The translations under genes were made by a program, and so were the position numbers. Shown piece by piece: positions 58,696 through 64,000 of a stretch of 64,000 nt of DNA; within the stretch, counting starts at the first letter, position 1; each line of letters starts with the position of its first letter. The notes under the pieces were generated by a model. It did not search any database. It had not been told where the DNA came from and was given only the letters and a program-made list of their open reading frames with translations. The stretch is from assembly GCA_963931165.1 (NCBI GenBank), contig OZ006985.1, forward strand, positions 496,001-560,000. The letters run 5' to 3'. This DNA is from Ornithoclostridium sp944380285 (lineage in GTDB: Bacteria > Bacillota > Clostridia > Christensenellales > UBA3700).

Positions 58696-60062
58696 GAGGA
58701 TTTGAGGCTTTCGAGGTCTTGAAGCCGATCGCAGACGCGATCGCGCCGCACGCATTGTACGCGGTCGGAGGGGCGGTCAGGGACGCTCTCAGAGGGCGGC
58801 TCGCCGAAAAGCCCGACTTCGACGTCTGTTCCGACCTCTCGCCCGAACGGCTTGCCGAGACGGTGAAAGACAAGGGAATGACGGTCGAATTTCCGCACGG
58901 CGGAGTCGCGTCGGCTACGATCGTATTCGGAGAACTGCGGTGCGAATACACCGCGTTCCGCCGCGACGAATATGCGGTCGGGACGGGCAGCCATACGCCG
59001 ATAGGATATCACCTTGTCTCAACGCCGCAAGAGGACGCGCCGCGCAGAGATTTCAGATGCAACGCCGTCTATTGGGACGTCGCAAAAGGGACGATCGTCG
59101 ATCCGCTCGACGGAGTGCGGGACATAAAGGACAAGATCTTGCGCACGACGCGCGACGCCGAGACGGTGATCGCCGAGGACCCGGTGAGGATCTTGCGTGC
59201 GGCGAGATTTGCCGCCGCGCTCGGGTTCGGCGTCGAAGAGGAGACGGCGCGCGCCTGCCGCAGACATATCGACGATGTCGACGCGCTGTCGCCGGCGCGC
59301 AAGCGGCACGAATGGGACGGTCTGATGAGAGGCGAACACCTCGTGCACGGCTTGACGGTCGCATACGAGCTGGGGCTGCTCGCGAAGCTGTTCCCCGCGC
59401 TCGCCGCGTGCGCCGGAGTGGAGCAGCCGACCGAGCACCACGCCTATGACGCATTGAGACACGCGTTCGAATGCGCCGCCGCGGCGCCGCAAGACATCAA
59501 ACTCGCCGCACTTCTGCACGACGAGGGCAAGGCGGAGGCGATCGCGCGCGACGGCAACATGCACGCGCACGCACTCTACGGCGCGGCAAGCGCGGAGAGG
59601 GAATTGACCGCCCTCGGCTACCCAAAACGTGAGGTCGAGAGGATATGCAGGCTGATCGCTGTGCATATGTACGACATCAACAACACCGCGAGGCGGTCAA
59701 AATTGCGTCGCTTCATCGTCCAAAACGCCGACATCATCGGCGACATATGCGCGTTGATGAGGGCGGACAGCGTGGCGACGGGCAAATACAAGACCAATCC
59801 GCGCGCCGATCGCATAGAGGAGGAGATCGAATATATGCGCGCGAAGGGCGTGCCCTTTCGGCTGTCCGAGCTCGCCGTCGACGGCGGCGACCTCGCGGCG
59901 ATCGGGTTCGAGGGGAGAGAGATCGCCGAAGAGCTGGCGAGACTGTTCGAGATGTGCCTCAAAGATGAGTGCCTCAACCAAAGAGAGGCGCTGCTCGAAA
60001 AGGCGACGAAAAAAATGCAAAAATTTGCCAAGCCGCAGCAGCGGCACGGGAGGAAGAAATGA
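58692..60062 (+). CDS. cca: tRNA nucleotidyltransferase (CCA-adding / poly(A) polymerase family)
   Basis: The frame has no upstream ATG near the hpt end; a GTG at 58692 overlaps the hpt TGA in a GTGA arrangement, giving 456 residues. The class II nucleotidyltransferase motif ALYAVGGAVRDALRG with PDFDVCSDLSP lies near residues 17-50, EDPVRILRAARFAAALG follows, and a C-terminal HD domain shows HDEGKA. It repairs or adds the 3' CCA of tRNAs. It ends in an ATGA overlap with rmuC. Confidence 0.93.
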   Translation: MRGFEAFEVLKPIADAIAPHALYAVGGAVRDALRGRLAEKPDFDVCSDLSPERLAETVKDKGMTVEFPHGGVASATIVFGELRCEYTAFRRDEYAVGTGSHTPIGYHLVSTPQEDAPRRDFRCNAVYWDVAKGTIVDPLDGVRDIKDKILRTTRDAETVIAEDPVRILRAARFAAALGFGVEEETARACRRHIDDVDALSPARKRHEWDGLMRGEHLVHGLTVAYELGLLAKLFPALAACAGVEQPTEHHAYDALRHAFECAAAAPQDIKLAALLHDEGKAEAIARDGNMHAHALYGAASAERELTALGYPKREVERICRLIAVHMYDINNTARRSKLRRFIVQNADIIGDICALMRADSVATGKYKTNPRADRIEEEIEYMRAKGVPFRLSELAVDGGDLAAIGFEGREIAEELARLFEMCLKDECLNQREALLEKATKKMQKFAKPQQRHGRKK

Positions 60063-61507
60063 CATTGACCGAGATCATCATCACGGCGCTTGCCGCGGTC
60101 GCGGCGGCCGCCGCGCTTGCCGCGTTGATCGTCGTGTGCGTGAGGACGCGCGGCGGCGGAGTCGACGCGGACCTTCTCAACGACGTGAGAAAGATGCTCG
60201 AAGAGAGTGCGGACGGCAGATCGCAGGAGATCCAGCGCACCGTCAACAACGCAAAGGATGTGACGCTGAGCGTGATCAATCAATCCAACAGCTCGGTCGC
60301 AACGGCGATCGGCACCTATCTCAAAGGCAGCGGCGAGTCGATGGACAAGCTGATCGAAAACACCGCAAAAGAGATGAAAGAGTTTCGCGCCACGCAGGAG
60401 CAAAAAGCTGAGAAGATCAACACGGGCGTCGAAAAAAGCCTCAAAGAACTCAAAGAGGAGACCGTCCGTTCGATCGAAAAAATGCAAGAGGACATACGCC
60501 GCCAATACGCCGACACGAGGCAGGAGCTTCGCGCAAATCTGGACGACATCAAAAAGGAGATGACCGACAACCTCGGCAAGGTACGCGATGACAACAACAA
60601 ACAGCTCGAAAAGATGCGCGAGACCGTCGACGAAAAGCTGTCCAAGACGCTGGAACAGCGTTTGACCGCGTCGTTCGACATCGTCAAAAAAGAGTTGGAT
60701 TCCGTCAACAAGAATTTGCAGGAGATGCAGACGCTCGGCGACAACGTCAAGGACATCAACAGGGTGTTCCAAAACGTCAAGACGCGCGGCAATTGGGGCG
60801 AGACCGCGCTCGCGGCGTTGCTTGAGGAGCTTTTGGACAGGTCGCAATACGAAGAGCAGTTCAAGATCAAAGGGCAAAACAGGGTCGATTTTGCGATCAA
60901 GATGCCCGGCCGCGACGGCGGCGAGGTCTATCTGCCCATAGACAGCAAGTTCCCGATCGAGAATTACGAAAGGCTGCTCGCAGCCCAAAACGACGGCGAT
61001 GTCGGCGCGATGAGCGAGGCGCGCAAGGCGCTCGAAGCCGACCTAAAAAGTCAGGCAAAGAGCATAAAGGACAAATACATCTCGCCGCCCAAGACGACAG
61101 ACTTCGCGGTGATGTATCTGCCGTCCGAGGGGCTTTACGCCGAGGCGATGTCCCTGCCCGGGCTGAGCACGAAATTGAGGCAGGATCATCAGGTGGTGCT
61201 CGGCGGTCCGTCGGTGATCGCGGCGCTGCTCAACAGCTTGCAGATGGGCTTCCGCTCGCTGCAATTGCAAAAGAACAGCACGGAGATACGCAAGGCGTTC
61301 GACAGGTTCCGCAAGGACTTCGGCAAGCTCAACGAGCTGATCTCAAAGGCGAAAGAGAGAAGCGAAAAGGTCACAAAAGACCTCGGCGAAGCGCTCGACC
61401 GCAACGACAAGATCAAGGGCACCTTGGGCAAGTATGCGATCGCCGCGCCCGAGGACGAAGCGGCGGCGGCGATAGACGCGCCTGCGGAGGGCGACGATGA
61501 AAGCTGA
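60059..61507 (+). CDS. rmuC: RmuC-family DNA recombination protein
   Basis: The 482-residue protein has an N-terminal membrane anchor (residues about 5-27), a long coiled coil (about 90-235) and the RmuC nuclease-like core: RGNWGETALAALLEELLDRSQY, VDFAIKMPGRDG, YLPIDSKFPIENYERL and FAVMYLPSEGLYAEA (as separate blocks). RmuC limits certain inverted-repeat recombinations and has been linked to defence against foreign DNA. GGGAGG precedes the ATG. Confidence 0.94.
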   Translation: MTLTEIIITALAAVAAAAALAALIVVCVRTRGGGVDADLLNDVRKMLEESADGRSQEIQRTVNNAKDVTLSVINQSNSSVATAIGTYLKGSGESMDKLIENTAKEMKEFRATQEQKAEKINTGVEKSLKELKEETVRSIEKMQEDIRRQYADTRQELRANLDDIKKEMTDNLGKVRDDNNKQLEKMRETVDEKLSKTLEQRLTASFDIVKKELDSVNKNLQEMQTLGDNVKDINRVFQNVKTRGNWGETALAALLEELLDRSQYEEQFKIKGQNRVDFAIKMPGRDGGEVYLPIDSKFPIENYERLLAAQNDGDVGAMSEARKALEADLKSQAKSIKDKYISPPKTTDFAVMYLPSEGLYAEAMSLPGLSTKLRQDHQVVLGGPSVIAALLNSLQMGFRSLQLQKNSTEIRKAFDRFRKDFGKLNELISKAKERSEKVTKDLGEALDRNDKIKGTLGKYAIAAPEDEAAAAIDAPAEGDDES

Positions 61508-62312
61508 CCTACATATCCACAGCTCTTGTTCGGACGGGTCGGATACGCCCGAGGCGATCGTTGTCAAGGCGAAGGAGTACGGCATCGGGGCGATCGCCGT
61601 CACCGATCACGACAACGTCGACGGGGTGGAGCGCGCAGTGGCAGCCGGACGTATATACGGCGTTCAAGTCGTGCCCGGGCTGGAGTTGAGCACCTATTCG
61701 ATCGCCGAAGTGCATATTTTGGGCTATGACGTCGACGTGCACAGCGCGCCGCTGCTCGAAAGGCTGGAACGAATGCGCGTACAGCGCAAGGAGCGCATCG
61801 CCAAGATCTTGGACAAGCTCGCCGCGATGGGTATTAAACTCGACGCGTCGCCGCTCGATGACATCAAGGGCAGCGTCGGCAGACCTCACGTCGCGAGGCT
61901 CTTGATCGAGGGCGGCTATGCGGCAAGCGTCAACGACGCGTTCGATCGCTATCTCGGCGAGGGCGCGAGCGCATATGTTCCGTCAAAACGCATCACTCCC
62001 GGCGAGGGCGTCAAACTCATCCGCGCCGCCGGCGGAGTGCCCGTACTCGCCCATCCCATGTTGATCAAGCAAAAGGGGAGACTGACCGACCTCGTGCAGG
62101 GGCTGGTCGGGGTCGGAATGGGCGGCATTGAGACCTACTATCCCTCGCATTCCGCTCAGGACATCGCGATCTTGTCCGACATCGCGAAAAGGAACAGACT
62201 GATCACGACGGGCGGCAGCGACTATCACGGCGCAGGCAAGGCGGGAGACATAGGTTGTGCCGGCTACGAGGTTTCGCCGAAGACGGCGAAAACGCTTGGG
62301 ATAAAGCTTTGA
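61497..62312 (+). CDS. PHP-domain nucleotide phosphatase (RNase AM/YciV type)
   Basis: The 271-residue protein begins MKADLHIHSSCSDGSDTPEA and shows AVTDHDNVDGVE, GLELSTY, AHPMLI and TTGGSDYHG, the metal motifs of the YciV/TrpH family. These enzymes hydrolyse 3',5'-nucleoside bisphosphates and trim rRNA 5' ends. The start overlaps rmuC by 11 bases; it ends the tilS operon. Confidence 0.92.
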   Translation: MKADLHIHSSCSDGSDTPEAIVVKAKEYGIGAIAVTDHDNVDGVERAVAAGRIYGVQVVPGLELSTYSIAEVHILGYDVDVHSAPLLERLERMRVQRKERIAKILDKLAAMGIKLDASPLDDIKGSVGRPHVARLLIEGGYAASVNDAFDRYLGEGASAYVPSKRITPGEGVKLIRAAGGVPVLAHPMLIKQKGRLTDLVQGLVGVGMGGIETYYPSHSAQDIAILSDIAKRNRLITTGGSDYHGAGKAGDIGCAGYEVSPKTAKTLGIKL

Positions 62313-62351
62313 TAAGAGCGTAAAAACGTAACGCGCGCGCACAATAACCGT

Positions 62352-63236
62352 ATGAAAAAGGTGTTTTTCGCGGTCATTGTCGCGTGCGTTTTGCTTGTCG
62401 CGGCGACGGGAATGTTTTCGGCGGCTGCCGAAACCGACGGTGCAAAAAGGGCTTTGCCGTCCGAGGACGGCGTTCGCCCGCTGCCCATCATCGAGCCGAC
62501 AGCCGGCGTCAAAGAGCCAAGAGAGGATGTCGTCGGCACGGCGGTCGGGCTCGTGTCCGAGTTCGCCACCTCTTTCGACACCGGCTCGGTCGGCAGAAGT
62601 TGTAACATTGCGCTCGCCGCATCCAATTTTTGTTGGCTCAAAGTCGGCGAAGGGGAGAGGCTGTCTTTCAATGCGACGGTCGGTCCGCGCACAGAACAGC
62701 GCGGATATCACAGCGCAAAGGTCATCGAAAACGGCGAATATGTCGTTGGCATCGGGGGCGGCGTATGTCAAGTCTCGACGACGCTCTACAACGCATGGAT
62801 ACGCGCCGGGCTTTCGGTCGAAAGCGTCAGGGCGCACTCGCTCCCGTCGTCCTATTGCGAGCTGTCGCAGGACGCGACCGTCTCCGAATTTATCGATCTC
62901 GTGCTGGTCAACGACGGAGACGGAGCGGTCTACATAGACGCCGAAGCGGCGGCGGGGACGTTGACTTTCAGGGTGTACGGTGCGCCGCGAAGGGAGAGGT
63001 TCGAGTTTGTTTCGGAGATCGAAGAGACCATCCCTCCCAAGGGCGAGACCATCGAGTTCGTGCCCTCGCTGGACGGAGAGGACTATCGCGTGGTGCGCGC
63101 CGCGCGCAACGGCTATCGGACGAGACTGGTCCGCCTGACATATGACGGAGAGGCTCTCAAAGAGCGCAAAGTGTTGCGAAAAGACGTCTATCTTGCGGTG
63201 CCGGCAAAGGTGCTCGTCGCCGAAGATATCGACTGA
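62352..63236 (+). CDS. VanW-family secreted protein
   Basis: The 294-residue protein has an N-terminal signal peptide (residues 1-26). The VanW domain is recognised from FNATVGPRTEQRGYHSAKVI and GIGGGVCQVSTTLYNAW, followed by a G5-like beta-rich region (EIEETIPPKGETIEFVP, RKVLRKDVYLAVP). VanW proteins accompany glycopeptide resistance and cell-wall genes, but their activity is uncertain. No van genes are nearby. The start lacks a clear Shine-Dalgarno. Confidence 0.9.
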   Translation: MKKVFFAVIVACVLLVAATGMFSAAAETDGAKRALPSEDGVRPLPIIEPTAGVKEPREDVVGTAVGLVSEFATSFDTGSVGRSCNIALAASNFCWLKVGEGERLSFNATVGPRTEQRGYHSAKVIENGEYVVGIGGGVCQVSTTLYNAWIRAGLSVESVRAHSLPSSYCELSQDATVSEFIDLVLVNDGDGAVYIDAEAAAGTLTFRVYGAPRRERFEFVSEIEETIPPKGETIEFVPSLDGEDYRVVRAARNGYRTRLVRLTYDGEALKERKVLRKDVYLAVPAKVLVAEDID

Positions 63237-63290
63237 TAACGCACACCGGCACGAAAAAGTGCGCGTATATGCCGAGTTTTCCGCAACAAA

Positions 63291-63318
63291 AACGCCGCCG
63301 CTTCGGCGGTATTTTTGT
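63291..63318 (+). terminator. Terminator after the VanW gene
   Basis: GCCGCCG and CGGCGGT stem with a short loop, then ATTTTTG. Confidence 0.7.
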
Positions 63319-63329
63319 GCTGTCAACGC

Positions 63330-63359
63330 TTGCGCGGGCGCGCAGCGCTGTATTATAAT
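63330..63359 (+). promoter_or_regulatory. Promoter of the phosphohexomutase gene
   Basis: TTGCGC, an 18-base spacer and TATAAT, 33 bases before the ATG. Confidence 0.6.
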
Positions 63360-63392
63360 AATACCAACGAAATCAGTGTGACGGAGGTCATT

Positions 63393-64000
63393 ATGAACTA
63401 TTCGGACAATTACCGCAAATGGCTCGAAAATTGCGACGAGGACGGCAGGCGCGAACTGCTTGCGCTCGAGGGCAACGACAAGGAGATCAAAGAGAGGTTC
63501 ACCCTTCCGCTCGCGTTCGGCACCGCCGGCATGCGCGGCACGATAGCATACGGCATCGCCAACATGAACGTCTACACCGTCGCGAGGGCGACAAAAGGGC
63601 TTGCAGACTATGTCAACGCATGCGGCGCGGCGGAACGAGGCGTCGTCATATCGTACGATACGCGCAATTTTTCGTATGAGTTTGCGATGACGACCGCCCG
63701 CGTGCTCGGCGCGCAGGGGGTCAAGGTGTTCTTGTTCGAGAACGTTCGCCCCGTGCCCGTTTGCAGCTTTGCGGTGCGTGAGACAGGGGCGATCGCCGGC
63801 GTCATGATCACCGCAAGTCACAATCCCAAGGAGTATAACGGTTACAAGGTCTACGGCGAGGACGGCGCGCAGATGTCGCCCGAGGCGACCGCCGAGGTCG
63901 TCGCCTACATCGACAAGGCGGACTATTTCGGCATTCCGCAAGAGCAGACCTGCGTCAAGACGCGCGACGACGTGATCGGCGGCAACGGCAAAAGCATCTC
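63393..64000 (+). CDS. Phosphoglucomutase/phosphomannomutase, 5' part only
   Basis: The first 202 residues are present; the rest lies beyond the window. PLAFGTAGMRGTIAYG at about residues 40-55 is the family start, VVISYDTRNFS follows, and the phosphoserine loop is TASHNPKEYNGYKVYG. The enzyme interconverts hexose 1- and 6-phosphates. The size and start suggest the long (about 560-residue) PgcA-type branch. GGAGGT precedes the ATG. Confidence 0.95.
   Translation, partial: MNYSDNYRKWLENCDEDGRRELLALEGNDKEIKERFTLPLAFGTAGMRGTIAYGIANMNVYTVARATKGLADYVNACGAAERGVVISYDTRNFSYEFAMTTARVLGAQGVKVFLFENVRPVPVCSFAVRETGAIAGVMITASHNPKEYNGYKVYGEDGAQMSPEATAEVVAYIDKADYFGIPQEQTCVKTRDDVIGGNGKSI

Noticed and set aside
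1..64000. CRISPR arrays, tRNA or rRNA genes
   Set aside because: I looked for regularly spaced repeats, cloverleaf ends and rRNA cores and saw none.

Overview
The window looks like chromosomal DNA from an uncultured Gram-positive, spore-lineage bacterium of the Clostridia. The evidence is an rpsL-rpsG-fusA-tuf operon, several lipoproteins with clostridial-type signal peptides, sporulation-linked yabP, yabQ and yyaC homologues, a VanW protein, a DUF6320 protein, and consensus TTGACA/TATAAT promoters. The core is GC-rich with C-ending codons. I cannot place it below class level with confidence.

Layout. 1-9.3 kb: a partial lipoprotein, a sugar isomerase (SIS) protein, a small lipoprotein, the leftward str operon, a yabP-yabQ pair and a SpoU/TrmH RNA methyltransferase whose 3' end is tandemly duplicated behind it. 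9.3-12.07 kb: a 2.8 kb stretch with no credible gene and strongly skewed base composition. It holds four ParB-site-like 16-mers and ends at the perfect promoter of rpmH. 12.2-14.8 kb: the classic rpmH-rnpA-yidD-yidC-khpB operon. 14.9-17.5 kb: a cupin/CMD/flavodoxin redox operon and an acetyltransferase.

17.6-28.6 kb is an accessory region. Its left part holds a broken polyvalent-protein (ART-type) gene, an array of leftward small-RNA genes with near-identical promoters, a 23-codon mini-gene whose Shine-Dalgarno can be sequestered by a downstream complement (type I toxin style), and a TIR domain fused to a SAM methyltransferase. Its right part (22.9-28.4 kb) is AT-rich and foreign in codon use. 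It carries an excisionase-like HTH gene, a 5-methylcytosine DNA methyltransferase, a small helical protein, a GHKL/Hsp90-type ATPase, an unrecognised protein and a DUF6339-like protein. Inverted IS256-like end sequences flank this block. I read it as a candidate phage-defence or DNA-modification conflict system.

28.8-45 kb is the origin-associated core, but scrambled: mnmE is inverted relative to mnmG-rsmG, parB has no parA beside it, and dnaN, dnaA and recF run leftward in the order recF-dnaA-dnaN before rightward gyrB-gyrA. 45-64 kb is ordinary housekeeping: PHP and metallophosphatase enzymes, an ion permease, a ROK kinase, an acyltransferase, CvpA, yyaC, a tightly overlapping tilS-hpt-cca-rmuC-PHP operon, VanW and a phosphohexomutase cut by the window edge.

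Two themes cross regions. ParB (33 kb) presumably binds the parS-like sites in the gene desert (9.6-11.6 kb). Several genes (dnaA, recF, tilS, an acyltransferase) have a TATAAT box exactly six bases before the ATG and no Shine-Dalgarno, which points to leaderless transcripts.
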